Below the pieces are notes generated by a model. It had not been told where the DNA came from. It saw only the letters and a program-made list of their open reading frames with translations, and searched no databases. Of a DNA stretch of 64,000 bases, positions 53,903-62,773 are shown one piece after another. Location of the stretch: positions 2,759,001-2,823,000 of the forward strand of contig NZ_CP083564.1 of the NCBI RefSeq assembly GCF_025143985.1. Reading direction: 5' to 3'. The first letter of the stretch is position 1, and the number at the start of each line of letters is the position of its first letter. Source of the stretch: Sulfitobacter sp. W027 (GTDB lineage Bacteria > Pseudomonadota > Alphaproteobacteria > Rhodobacterales > Rhodobacteraceae). The translations under genes were made by a program, and so were the position numbers.

Positions 53903-54793
53903 TTAGGACCCATCGAGGCCCTCCCAAATACCTGCGTCGATCAAATACTCACTCTCTGATCGGAGAAACTCCCGACAATATCCAACGCTTATGTTTCGGA
54001 CATCGGTTTGCCCAACCATGGCGCGCAGCCGGCGATGCGAATGGCCAAAAAACCAAGCTGAGGGGGCAAACCTGTCAATCAGGTCTGTTAAGTCAGAGTG
54101 GAATGCGGGGGTAAGGCCATCTACTGACCCTGCGACCGACAGATGCGGCCCATGATGGGTTGCGACAACCGTGCGGCCGGCCTCCCCGCAAGGGTGGGGG
54201 GACATCAACTTGTCCTCAAGCCATTTGCGATGGTTGCGGTGAACGGCAAGCGTGTCCGCGGGCTCTATTTCCCTTGCTAAAGGTTGCCGCGTGACTCCGC
54301 TCCCTTCAGCAGAACCTACGGAGAGATCAATCCAGATACGAGAATAGTCCCGCATGACGCTTCCGGCGATCCTCATCGCCGTTTCAGGATCCCCCAAGAG
54401 ATCGAAGTCCGTCCACATCGTGCAACATAGGATGCGGGTGTCGCCATGGTGTAATTCCTCTTTCTGCACGTAATGTGCGCCCACGGACCGCGCGTGCTCA
54501 GCAAGCAGATGGTCGTCCGCAAGTGTGCCGCCGTAATAATCATGGTTTCCGGGCATCACATAGATGCGCTCCGGAGCGACATGCGGTGTTATTTGAGCGA
54601 GCCCCCGGATCCATCTCGGTGCTGGCCCATCCGTAAGGTCCCCGGCTATGATAAGCGCATCAAGCGTGTCGTTCACGATGCCATGAAGCCCCAGCGAGGC
54701 GATCGGATCAGTCCCTCTGTGGTCGTACGTATTGGCATGCAAATCCGAAAGGATTGCGATCCGGCCGCTGTTGAATGGAATTGTCAGTGTCAT
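53903..54793 (-). CDS. Metallophosphoesterase (calcineurin-like)
   Basis: About 296 aa. All five motif blocks are present in order: DLHAN, GDLTDG, GNHDYY, THHGPH and GHSHRR, giving a two-metal site for hydrolysis of phosphate esters. The start is uncertain: ATG 54793 places DLHAN near residue 16; 54835 is an alternative, and neither has a good ribosome binding site. Substrate unknown. Confidence 0.85.
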   Translation of the reverse strand: MTLTIPFNSGRIAILSDLHANTYDHRGTDPIASLGLHGIVNDTLDALIIAGDLTDGPAPRWIRGLAQITPHVAPERIYVMPGNHDYYGGTLADDHLLAEHARSVGAHYVQKEELHHGDTRILCCTMWTDFDLLGDPETAMRIAGSVMRDYSRIWIDLSVGSAEGSGVTRQPLAREIEPADTLAVHRNHRKWLEDKLMSPHPCGEAGRTVVATHHGPHLSVAGSVDGLTPAFHSDLTDLIDRFAPSAWFFGHSHRRLRAMVGQTDVRNISVGYCREFLRSESEYLIDAGIWEGLDGS

Positions 54794-55151
54794 GCCGGTC
54801 GCCCTGAACCATGGGAAGGAGATTTTTTGTCCCATGTGACACCGGGTCGAGATGCGAGTCAACCACATGTTTTTAAACGGTTTTCGAATAATTCTCCCAC
54901 CCTGTTATTCGCACGTTTTCAAAGATCGGTATTTGCAGCCTAATGTGGGCATCCAGAGGTTTTTTGCACTGTTTTTCGCAATAAAGGCGCTTCTGAATAA
55001 CGTTGTGGTCAATAAATTCGCACAAGAGATCGCTGTGGTGAAAGCAAACCAAACTCTCTCTTGGAATGTTTGTGTCCAAGCGCAGCATAGTCTGAAAAGA
55101 ACGGGGTGCAGACTCTGAGCAGCCTTCCGGTCACAGACATCTACCTAGCGT
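54794..55151. other. Intergenic with three TTCGCA words
   Basis: No gene. TTCGCA occurs at 54908-54913, 54975-54980 and 55017-55022 in AT-rich context. Similar TCGCAAA words lie at 59651-59776 by the tniQ gene; whether these are related to a transposon end is open. Confidence 0.3.
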
Positions 55152-56093
55152 TCAACCCTGTCTTACGGGACCCTTATCACGGCAGGTCTGACGCATTTGT
55201 TGGAGCATCGAGGACGAATAGAGGATCAGGGCCGCCCATATCATCGGAAAGGCGATCATCCGCGCGCGTCCGAATTCCTCGTCAAAAACAAAGACCGCCA
55301 CGACGAAAATCATGGTCGGCGCGATGTACTGTAAAATTCCGATGGTCGAGAGCCGAAGGAGTTTGGCGCCGTTTGCATAAATCAACAATGGCACTGCCGT
55401 GACCGCGCCACAGCCTAGTAAGAGCCAGGTATCAAGGGGCGGCGCCGTGAGAAAGTTTCCCTGACCGGTCGCTGTTAGATAGGCAATGTAGCCCAAGGCC
55501 GGGACCAGCAGGATGAGCACTTCAAGTAAGAAGCCCTGATTGGGCCCGATCGCCAGACCTTTCTTTGCCAGTGCATAAAACCCCCAGCTCAGCGTCAGGC
55601 CCAAAGCAACCCAAGGGACTGATCCAGTATCCAATGCCAGAACCAGAACTGCCCCGAAGGCAAGGCCAACTGCAATTAACTGCCGTTTGGACATGCGTTC
55701 GCCCAAAAGGAGCGCGCCCAACAGAATGCTAAACAACGGGTTGATGTAATATCCCAGTGCCGCATCAAGTGCATGGCCCGAGGCAATCGCCCAGACATAA
55801 ATGCCCCAGTTGACCGAAATCAGCGTCGCCGTCACCGCGCCCATGAGGAGCGTTCGGGGAGAAAGTAGCGCTGCTTTTAAATCCTGGGTCCGCCGCATCA
55901 CTACCAGTACGAGCGCGGCAATGGGCACAGACCAGACCACCCGATGCGCAACAATCTCGGCAGCCGGGATGTGCGACAGTGCTTTCATATAGAGGGGCAA
56001 AAACCCCCAGAGCACATAGGCTGTGATGGCAAACGCGAGACCTTTGGGTGTGTCTTCGTTTGTCTTAGTCGAAAGGCTGTCAGGGTTGCGCAT
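55152..56093 (-). CDS. rarD: EamA family transporter, RarD-like
   Basis: 313 aa, ten hydrophobic helices in two EamA halves. GLAFAITAYVLWGFLPLYMKALSHIPAAEIVAHRVVWSVP is the distinctive RarD start, with NWGIYVWAIASGHALDAALGYYINPL later. These inner-membrane proteins are putative exporters or importers of small metabolites; substrates are mostly unknown. GGAGGTCCATCT precedes the ATG. Confidence 0.88.
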   Translation of the reverse strand: MRNPDSLSTKTNEDTPKGLAFAITAYVLWGFLPLYMKALSHIPAAEIVAHRVVWSVPIAALVLVVMRRTQDLKAALLSPRTLLMGAVTATLISVNWGIYVWAIASGHALDAALGYYINPLFSILLGALLLGERMSKRQLIAVGLAFGAVLVLALDTGSVPWVALGLTLSWGFYALAKKGLAIGPNQGFLLEVLILLVPALGYIAYLTATGQGNFLTAPPLDTWLLLGCGAVTAVPLLIYANGAKLLRLSTIGILQYIAPTMIFVVAVFVFDEEFGRARMIAFPMIWAALILYSSSMLQQMRQTCRDKGPVRQG

Positions 56094-56209
56094 AGATGGA
56101 CCTCCGCATCCGACCTAGCCCCTTCCGTGATTGCCTGCCATATCCAAACTAAGCCGCGGTTAAAACAAGTATCCCACAAGCCCCAAGCCTTGGACTTCAT
56201 GAGGAGGCA

Positions 56210-57139
56210 TTACGCCAAACCTGTGTTGCTGCTGACCAAATCTTTGTAAAGCTCGCGGAGACGTCGTGTTATCGGGCGATCGCCAGTGCCAATACTCTTG
56301 CCGTCGATGCTTGCCACTGGCGTCTGCGCTCCAAAGGTGCCGGTGAGAAAAGCTTCGTCTGCGCCATAGGCTTCATAGAGCGAATAATTCTTTTCAAAAA
56401 CCGGGATATCGTTCTCCCGGCAAAGGTCAATTACCTTTTGCCGAGTAACGCCGTTCATGCAGTAGTCTCCGGTTGAGGTCCAAACTTCACCGCGGCGAAC
56501 GATGAAAAAGTTGCACGCGTTGGTGGTGTTTACGAAACCGTGCGGATCAAGCATCAGAGCCTCGTCCGCCCCCGCCTCCTCCGCCTGAAGACAGGCGATG
56601 ATGCAGTTAAGCTTTGAGTGGCTGTTAAGCTTTGCGTCTTGGCTCATCGGCAAGCCGCGGACCTGTGGCACGGTTGCCAGACGGATGCCTTGGCTGCTGA
56701 GACTGTCTACCGGTTTGGAATGCTCCATAATTAGAACAAGTGTCGGACCGGACCGGCTAAGACTGGGGTGCTGGAACGGCTTATCTTTGATCCCCCGAGT
56801 TAGCATCAATCGGCAATGGACGTTATTAGTCATTCCGTTTGCAGCAGCAGTGCGGTTCAGCGCGTCCAGCATCTCATCTTTAGTCAGGCCGACGTCGAGA
56901 GAAACGCTTTTGCAGGAGTTGAAGAACCGATCCATATGCTCGTCGAAAAACGCCCATTTACCGTTGTAAAGCCGTAGCCCTTCCCACATGCCGTCGCCGA
57001 GCATGAAGCCGGAATCATAGACTGAAACCTTGGCCTCGTCGCGATGAACGATCTCGCCGTTGACGTAAATCTTGATATCCCGGTTGCGAGCGTCCTCCTC
57101 CGCGTCATGGGTTGTGTGGCTGGTGTCTTCAGTGTTCAT
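56210..57139 (-). CDS. Class IV PLP aminotransferase (D-amino acid / branched-chain type)
   Basis: 309 aa. YVNGEIVHRDEAKVSVYDSGFMLGDGMWEGLR is the fold-type IV start. Lys176 (NSHSKLN) is the PLP Schiff base and DEALMLDPHGFVNTTNACNFFIV the phosphate-cup and Glu region. It could be a D-alanine or branched-chain aminotransferase. It follows the TAXI binding-protein gene across a hairpin, so its substrate may be the imported compound or its keto acid. Ribosome binding at the ATG (57139) is weak. Confidence 0.87.
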   Translation of the reverse strand: MNTEDTSHTTHDAEEDARNRDIKIYVNGEIVHRDEAKVSVYDSGFMLGDGMWEGLRLYNGKWAFFDEHMDRFFNSCKSVSLDVGLTKDEMLDALNRTAAANGMTNNVHCRLMLTRGIKDKPFQHPSLSRSGPTLVLIMEHSKPVDSLSSQGIRLATVPQVRGLPMSQDAKLNSHSKLNCIIACLQAEEAGADEALMLDPHGFVNTTNACNFFIVRRGEVWTSTGDYCMNGVTRQKVIDLCRENDIPVFEKNYSLYEAYGADEAFLTGTFGAQTPVASIDGKSIGTGDRPITRRLRELYKDLVSSNTGLA

Positions 57140-57169
57140 GGGGTTGGACCTTAGCTGACATGGGGGGAG

Positions 57170-57196
57170 AGCCGCGCCGTGCAACTTGGCGCGGCT
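57170..57196 (-). other. Intercistronic hairpin after the TAXI binding-protein gene
   Basis: AGCCGCGCC (57170-57178) and GGCGCGGCT (57188-57196), perfect 9-bp stem with a 9-nt loop, 18 bp after the stop. TGTTGT-like sequence on the other side is not a T-run. Probably an mRNA stabiliser or attenuator. Confidence 0.7.
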
Positions 57197-57214
57197 GTTG
57201 TATAGCCGGAAGGA

Positions 57215-58183
57215 TTACATCCAGCCGCGCTCCTTGTAGTAGCGAATCGCGCCCTCGTGCAGTGGCGCGATGATGCCGTTTGAGATCATATCCTCTTCCT
57301 TGAGGTTCGCGAAAGCGGGGTGAAGTCCTTTGAAACGGTCAAAATTATCAAAAAGCGCTTTCACGATGGCATAGACTGCATCGTCGCTCGTGTTGGTGGA
57401 GGTGACCAACGTGGCCAGTGGGCCGTAGCTCTGAATAGTGTCGGGCTGGCCTTTGTAAAGGCCACCCGGGATGGTCGCCTTGGAGTAATAGATTGTTTCA
57501 TCGACCAGTTTATCCACTGCGGGGCCATCGATCTGCAAGAAGGTTGTATCGCAGGAAACGGTCGCCTCGGTGATATTGCCTACCGGATGACCGGCGGAAA
57601 ACATGATGGCGTCAACCTTGTTGTCACAAAGTGCCGCGGATTGCTCTGCAGATTTCAACTCTGCCGCCAAGGCCAACTCGCTGATTTCGATGCCAATAGC
57701 ACCGAGCAAAACTTCTGCCGTCGCCCGTGACCCTGAGCCAGGATTCCCGATGTTCACCCGCTTGCCGCGCAGATTTTCCATTGTGGCAATATCCGCGTCT
57801 GTGCGCGCAAGAATTGTTACAACGTCGGCGTGGGCCGACAGAACCGAACGCAAATTTTCGTTCGGCCCGCTGTCAGCAAAGGCGCTCGTTCCATTCAGCG
57901 CATGAAACTGCCAATCAGATTGCACAACTCCGAAATCAAGGTCTCCTGCGCGAATGCCATTGAGGTTGGCGATGGAGCCACCCGTGGCCGGAGCCGTACA
58001 TTTAAGGCCATTCTCGGCGCTTGCACGGTTCACCAACTGGCAAAGAGACTGGCCGACAACGTAATAAACACCGGTCTGACCGGCTGTGCCGATAGTGATA
58101 AATTCCTGCGCTTGAGCTGTCGGGGCGGTCAGCCCCATCAATCCGAAGCTGGCAAGACCGGCTAAGCGTGAGATGAGCGACAT
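57215..58183 (-). CDS. TAXI family TRAP transporter solute-binding protein
   Basis: 322 aa from the ATG at 58183, with AGGAG upstream. A signal peptide (ends about AQAQ) is followed by FITIGTAGQTGVYYVVGQSLCQLVN, the TAXI family signature, and GKRVNIGNPGSGSRATAEVLLGAIG. It binds a periplasmic ligand, glutamate-like in some members. No fused DctQM permease of the TAXI type is present in the window, so it either works with a distant permease or is orphaned. It diverges from the gntR gene. Confidence 0.9.
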   Translation of the reverse strand: MSLISRLAGLASFGLMGLTAPTAQAQEFITIGTAGQTGVYYVVGQSLCQLVNRASAENGLKCTAPATGGSIANLNGIRAGDLDFGVVQSDWQFHALNGTSAFADSGPNENLRSVLSAHADVVTILARTDADIATMENLRGKRVNIGNPGSGSRATAEVLLGAIGIEISELALAAELKSAEQSAALCDNKVDAIMFSAGHPVGNITEATVSCDTTFLQIDGPAVDKLVDETIYYSKATIPGGLYKGQPDTIQSYGPLATLVTSTNTSDDAVYAIVKALFDNFDRFKGLHPAFANLKEEDMISNGIIAPLHEGAIRYYKERGWM

Positions 58184-58290
58184 GTTTTTCTCCTGTGGGT
58201 AAATCCTAACTTTCGACGTCGGTCCCCAAATTGGTCTTCTTGCCATTTTTTGCATTGCGCACGGGTACAACAAAACCTGAATAGCCATGC

Positions 58291-58318
58291 ATTGTCCGAT
58301 TGTCAACAATCCGACAAT
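58291..58318. promoter_or_regulatory. 28-bp near-perfect palindrome between the TAXI gene and gntR
   Basis: Left arm ATTGTCCGATTGT (58291-58303), CA, right arm ACAATCCGACAAT (58306-58318); 12 of 13 arm positions pair. The centre holds TTGT-CA-ACAA, the usual FCD-GntR half-site arrangement. It lies 59 bp before the GntR start and 107 bp before the TAXI start. Confidence 0.65.
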
Positions 58319-58377
58319 CTATTGAACTCGCCTAGATTTTTTGGCAGTGTTCCGTGAAACTCTAATGGGAGCAGGAA

Positions 58378-59067
58378 GTGGGATTTGCGTCAAAGACGGA
58401 GCTGCGACCTCTTGACGACGGCACCATTCGCCGTCGCGCAGCACAGATGCTCACCGAGCATATAGTTAGGGGAAATTTCGCTCCGGGCGAGCGCCTCACC
58501 GAACAGAAGCTTGCAAAAGCTCTTAATGTTAGCCGCGGACCACTGAGGGAAGCCATTCGAGAGCTGGCAGAAATTGGTCTGCTGGTTAGTGTGCCTTACA
58601 AAGGGCTCTATGTTCGTTCAGTCACGCGTAAGGACCTCGAAGAACTGTACTCTCTGCGCACCGCTCTTGAATCCTTTGCGTTCGAGCGCTGTTGGGAGAA
58701 GCGGACTGAAGAAGCCATTTTGGATTTAAGACAAAGGAGCGACGAGCTGAAAGCTACGATCGACGCCGACAGTGACGGTCGGCGGGCGATTGAACAAGAG
58801 TTGCGCCTTCACAGTTGGTGCTTCGAACTTAGCCAACACAGCCTACTAATGAAAAGCTGGCAATCAATGCGTGTGAACGTATATTTCTACTTTTGGCTGC
58901 ACCAGCAGGCTCACCACCGCCAGGGGCCGCTGCGCCGATCTCATGATAAATACGTCGATCTTGCCTGCGGGGATAGCCTTCCTCGAATGCTGGCCCATCT
59001 AAAAGAGCATATGCGCCAAGGCCTCGAAACAACAATCGAAGCTCTGTCGGGGGAATTAGATAAATAA
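58378..59067 (+). CDS. GntR family transcriptional regulator (FCD subfamily)
   Basis: 229 aa. The winged helix domain is TIRRRAAQMLTEHIVRGNFAPGERLTEQKLAKALNVSRGPLREAIRELAEIGLLVSVPYKGLYV. The C-terminal FCD domain, all helical, has LEELYSLRTALESFAFE and histidines at HSWCFELSQHS and HLKEHM that could hold a metal. GTG start at 58378 with GGGAG upstream. It likely represses the divergent TAXI/aminotransferase operon and itself. Confidence 0.9.
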   Translation: MGFASKTELRPLDDGTIRRRAAQMLTEHIVRGNFAPGERLTEQKLAKALNVSRGPLREAIRELAEIGLLVSVPYKGLYVRSVTRKDLEELYSLRTALESFAFERCWEKRTEEAILDLRQRSDELKATIDADSDGRRAIEQELRLHSWCFELSQHSLLMKSWQSMRVNVYFYFWLHQQAHHRQGPLRRSHDKYVDLACGDSLPRMLAHLKEHMRQGLETTIEALSGELDK

Positions 59068-59923
59068 TTTAGGGATTGCTGCGAACCGGCTGAATAGATT
59101 TTTTGGCACTCATTGCCCAACTGATGCCTCTGAAGCTGCGTTTGATCCAGAAGGACACTGGAAGGGATCGCCCGCATTGATGCCCTCGAATTAGTCGTCG
59201 ATGGTGGGCTAAGCGCGTCCTTCCGTCTGATAATCTAACCTGCCCCCGAGATCTCTCAGTCTGATGTAGAGTCTGCTTAGTCGCTGCTCTGCTACCCAAC
59301 CTTGGAGCACCGGAAGCTGGAACTTCCCGACTGCTTCACGATGACGGGCTGATGATGCCATCAAGATAGTGCATGGCGATCGAAAATGCACGGGAAGATC
59401 AGTCTGATCCTGAAATTGGGGTTTGAGCGAGCAGGTATCCCCCTCCACCGTGCAGTGATGTCTGATCGGCACCTGACACGGGACGAGCCCGTTCTTCGGG
59501 AACGGCGCACGATTTTGTGTCGGATCGATGTCGTATGCTTTTCCATCTATCTTCCTGCCAAACTCTCGAGACTCAAAGTGAGTATGGCGAGATCGCAAGG
59601 TCAAATTAATTTTTATATTGTTTACAGGACCTTAATCTGTTTCGAGTTTTTCGCAAACTTGAAGATCAGCGGTTTGTGGAAAAGTCATGTCGCGTTATTC
59701 AGCGGCTTGTTGTCCCTACGAAGGGACTCACAAAATCCAGTTTGCGAAAAAAATAGTCGCAAACAATCTCGCAAAACCCAATTCTGATTACTGGTTCCAA
59801 ACGGGAAACGAGAATGCAGCCTGAGAGCGAACTGTCCAGGCACTAACAACCTCTTAGAGATCTGAACTGACGAATCATAAAAAGGTGATCTGGCTGGTTT
59901 CTGGTCGATGGAGATCAGTGGGC
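59068..59923. other. Gene-poor region next to the tni element
   Basis: No supported gene. The part from 59590 is AT-rich and contains the TCGCAAA repeat cluster (59651-59776). Frames of up to 133 codons here have no family match or ribosome binding site. Confidence 0.45.
59651..59776. repeat. Cluster of TCGCAAA words, candidate transposase-binding sites
   Basis: TCGCAAAC at 59651-59658, its inverse GTTTGCGA at 59740-59747, TCGCAAAC at 59757-59764 and TCGCAAAA at 59769-59776, all within 126 bp downstream of tniQ. Tni-type elements carry several short transposase-binding repeats at each end, so this may be an element end. Termini and target duplication could not be identified. Confidence 0.4.
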
Positions 59924-61762
59924 TTAGGAAGAAAGGTCCGTCTTTCGGTACCATACCCGTCCGAGTTCGTATCTCGGTGTTAGTGGCACCGCACCGCGCG
60001 CATCCATCTTCATTTTCATTACCTTTGGCGAGAAGCTTGCTGCCTCAGCGATCTCCTTCAAGGACACGTGCCCACGCCGGAACGCCAAAATCTCGACCAT
60101 ATCGAACAGACGCACAGTCGCCCCCTTCGCGTTCACCTCGGAATATTCGCGCAGGTAGGGCGCACCCTCACCGTCCCGTAGTTTCACAAGCGCGTTTACC
60201 CCTTGCACGGGCATGCCAATCAAGGCCGCGGCCTCTTCGATCCCCACGCGTCCAGCCCCCTTATTCCGGTATAAAATTGTCCGCACTTCTTCAGGGTCAA
60301 CCAACACGCCCTTGAACTTCAGCTCGGGCTCCACGACCTCGACGCGGGTGAAGAGCCCAGAAATCACACCGTTGATGATATCCAACACCGGCCAGCGCGC
60401 CACTTCTGCAGCGGCGACGATGTCCATCCCTCCCGGAGAAGCGACATCTACCTGCTTCGCTTGCGCCATAAAACGCTCTAGGAAGGCATTGGCATCAGTT
60501 TCGGCTACGCCTTTCAGCGCTCCAACGGCCTGTTTCCCCTCGATGATCCGAGGGATCACTCCACTCCGAACCAGCTGCTGCGCCTGAACGCGATTGCAGT
60601 TGAGATGCCCCTCCAGGGCTTTCACGGTCAGTGAGGTCTCGATCCGGCGGGCCAACGCCTCGCCTTCCTCGGCATCAAATACCAAATGAGCCTGTACCCG
60701 GTTCGGATCGCCATCTGCGATCCCGGCCAACACCATGGCTCGGGAAATCGTTTTCGGGTGCAGTGTGGAAACCTTTGCTAGGCTGTAAACGGAATGCACA
60801 CGCTGGCAGTCCACAGTTTCCCCAAAGAGATCTGTTCCTGCTGCGATCGGGAAGCTGTCCAGAATGAACTCTCGTACGACCTCTCGGATGGGTCCGACCG
60901 CTTTGGTATTCTTCTTAAATTGCAGCCATTGGTAAAGTCGGCCGAGCACATGCTGCGGCCCGCCGCGGCGACTTTCCTCCGGAATACGTGTCGCGTGAAG
61001 CTCAAGCGTCTGCCGGATTCCCTCGGCGCCCCGGGACGCCGCCCGAAATCCGGCATCTCCAGCCTTGTGCCAGCCGAACGCATCCAAGGCTTTTAGATTT
61101 ACATGTGTGCCTGCGGTAAGGATCACGCCCAGCATCTCGCAGGCGCGGGCTGCCAGATCGATCGGCTGACCATCAAGCCAGGCAGGTCCTCTCTCTCCCG
61201 CCAGGCGGTTCGCAATGTAATGTTCCAGGCCAGTCGGCGTCCGCTCCGGTGCCAGCATCGCCAATTGCCTCAGCGTCGCGTCATCCGGCGCCACCTTTGC
61301 CATGATCTGCAAGCCATCCGAATAACTGCTCACCGGGCGGCGGACAAGCTCGACACCATGTTTCAAACAGGTACGCAGATGTCCGATCTGCCAGGCGATA
61401 CGGCCGACCCGCATGCCCTGCGACGGGCTGTCTGGCTTTCCATCTTCGAGTAGACAGTTCGGGCAGAAGCTCGTTGTCTTCATTGCCGTGAACTCGGCAT
61501 GTACAGTCTCGGCAGCAATGACTCGCACGCGGCCACCGGCAGACTGGAAGGCCATACGGCCAAGTGTCTCTTCAGACAAGCCGAGCAGTCCCTTTAGGCG
61601 GGCGATGGTCTCCTCTTGCGGCGTGATCAGCGCGCTCCGCGCCAGCTCGATGAATGAAAGAAATTCGAAGAGGTCCATCTCGCAGTGGAACCGGGCAACC
61701 CTATTCAGATACGAGGTCAAACTTTCTCCAGCGATAACGGGAAGGATCGGATGCAATGCCAT
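59924..61762 (-). CDS. tniQ: TniQ family transposition/targeting protein
   Basis: 612 aa, longer than TniQ of Tn5053 (about 400). The start LHPILPVIAGESLTSYLNRVARF and the zinc-binding FCPNC...HLRTCLKHGVEL (about residues 98-138) define the TniQ/TnsD family. The long C-terminal part has several helix-turn-helix-like stretches (for example SLAKVSTLHPKTISRAMVLAG, SLKEIAEAASFSPKVMKM), suited to DNA target recognition. The ATG lies 2 bp after the tniB stop. Confidence 0.88.
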   Translation of the reverse strand: MALHPILPVIAGESLTSYLNRVARFHCEMDLFEFLSFIELARSALITPQEETIARLKGLLGLSEETLGRMAFQSAGGRVRVIAAETVHAEFTAMKTTSFCPNCLLEDGKPDSPSQGMRVGRIAWQIGHLRTCLKHGVELVRRPVSSYSDGLQIMAKVAPDDATLRQLAMLAPERTPTGLEHYIANRLAGERGPAWLDGQPIDLAARACEMLGVILTAGTHVNLKALDAFGWHKAGDAGFRAASRGAEGIRQTLELHATRIPEESRRGGPQHVLGRLYQWLQFKKNTKAVGPIREVVREFILDSFPIAAGTDLFGETVDCQRVHSVYSLAKVSTLHPKTISRAMVLAGIADGDPNRVQAHLVFDAEEGEALARRIETSLTVKALEGHLNCNRVQAQQLVRSGVIPRIIEGKQAVGALKGVAETDANAFLERFMAQAKQVDVASPGGMDIVAAAEVARWPVLDIINGVISGLFTRVEVVEPELKFKGVLVDPEEVRTILYRNKGAGRVGIEEAAALIGMPVQGVNALVKLRDGEGAPYLREYSEVNAKGATVRLFDMVEILAFRRGHVSLKEIAEAASFSPKVMKMKMDARGAVPLTPRYELGRVWYRKTDLSS

Positions 61763-61764
61763 GA

Positions 61765-62754
61765 TCAGGTAAGCGCCTTGCGCTTGCGGCCGCGCTTGGC
61801 CCCAGCCTTCGGGACCGCAGGTTCTTCATCGTCCGGCTGCACGATGCTGGTCCAGTCCGCCACAGCAAAGATATTAGCGGAGATCTCGCAGCCTTCTTCC
61901 ATGCCATAGGCCAACTCGAAATGCTGGAGCGTCAGTGTGGTCGCCTTGTCATGCAGCGCGGCCTCAATTGCCTTCAGGATCAGGTAGATGCAGCGCCCGA
62001 ACCGGTGCCGACCTGCGCGGATGATCCGGTTGTTGGTCTCCCCAGAAAAATCTACCTTCAGACCCGCCTTCTTGGCAAAAGCGACGGTGATCGCCTCAAC
62101 GAGGTCGTTGTCAGCCGCGAACTCGAGCTGCGGTGGGCAGATCTTCGAGAAACGCCGGTTCACCTGCGCATCAAGGCTGGTGATTTCCTTCAACCGTTCC
62201 GTGCCCGACAACACCACCACGACCGGGTGATCCCCCTGCATCAGACCCTTCAACATCTTGAACATAGACTGCGTTTCGGCAGCCATGGTTTCCTTAAACA
62301 TGTCCTGAGCCTCATCGATCCAGACCAGCGTAACCCCAAGAATGCGCAGGCGCCGCCGGACCAGTTCCCAGATTTCGTAGACCTTGGCGCGATCAGACAC
62401 TTGGTCAATCTCGAGCTTCTTAAGCATGTCCACGCCCAGGCTGCGCAAAGTGGCAGGGCTTTCGACCTTGACCTGGAGCCAGCGCGGCTGACCAGTCTCA
62501 GGGTTTGTCGACAAGGGATCAAACGCCTTCAGAGTCTTTCGGATTGCTGTGGTCTTGCCGCCGCCCGAACCCTCGATGAAGGCGATGCCATGGGTTTCGC
62601 TGTCGTCGGTGAAACGCACTGGCTCGTGGGTGACGTTACCCCCCCCGTCCTCTTCAAACATGCGTTCGAGCATTTCCTTAAGCGCGGCTTCGCGTGGGGT
62701 GCGAATGTGAACCTTGCGCAGCTCCTTCATGATGGCGGCGGGTGTTTTGGTCAT
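61765..62754 (-). CDS. tniB: TniB family AAA ATPase
   Basis: 329 aa from the ATG at 62754 (GGAAAGG upstream; 62772 is an alternative). Walker A EGSGGGKTTAIRKTL lies near residue 58, Walker B TLVWIDEAQDMF near residue 140 and sensor-1 VVVLSGTERL near residue 180. TniB is the target-capture ATPase that recruits TniA, with RRFSKICPP as the arginine-finger region. Confidence 0.9.
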   Translation of the reverse strand: MTKTPAAIMKELRKVHIRTPREAALKEMLERMFEEDGGGNVTHEPVRFTDDSETHGIAFIEGSGGGKTTAIRKTLKAFDPLSTNPETGQPRWLQVKVESPATLRSLGVDMLKKLEIDQVSDRAKVYEIWELVRRRLRILGVTLVWIDEAQDMFKETMAAETQSMFKMLKGLMQGDHPVVVVLSGTERLKEITSLDAQVNRRFSKICPPQLEFAADNDLVEAITVAFAKKAGLKVDFSGETNNRIIRAGRHRFGRCIYLILKAIEAALHDKATTLTLQHFELAYGMEEGCEISANIFAVADWTSIVQPDDEEPAVPKAGAKRGRKRKALT

Positions 62755-62773
62755 TGGGGCCTTTCCAGTCATA

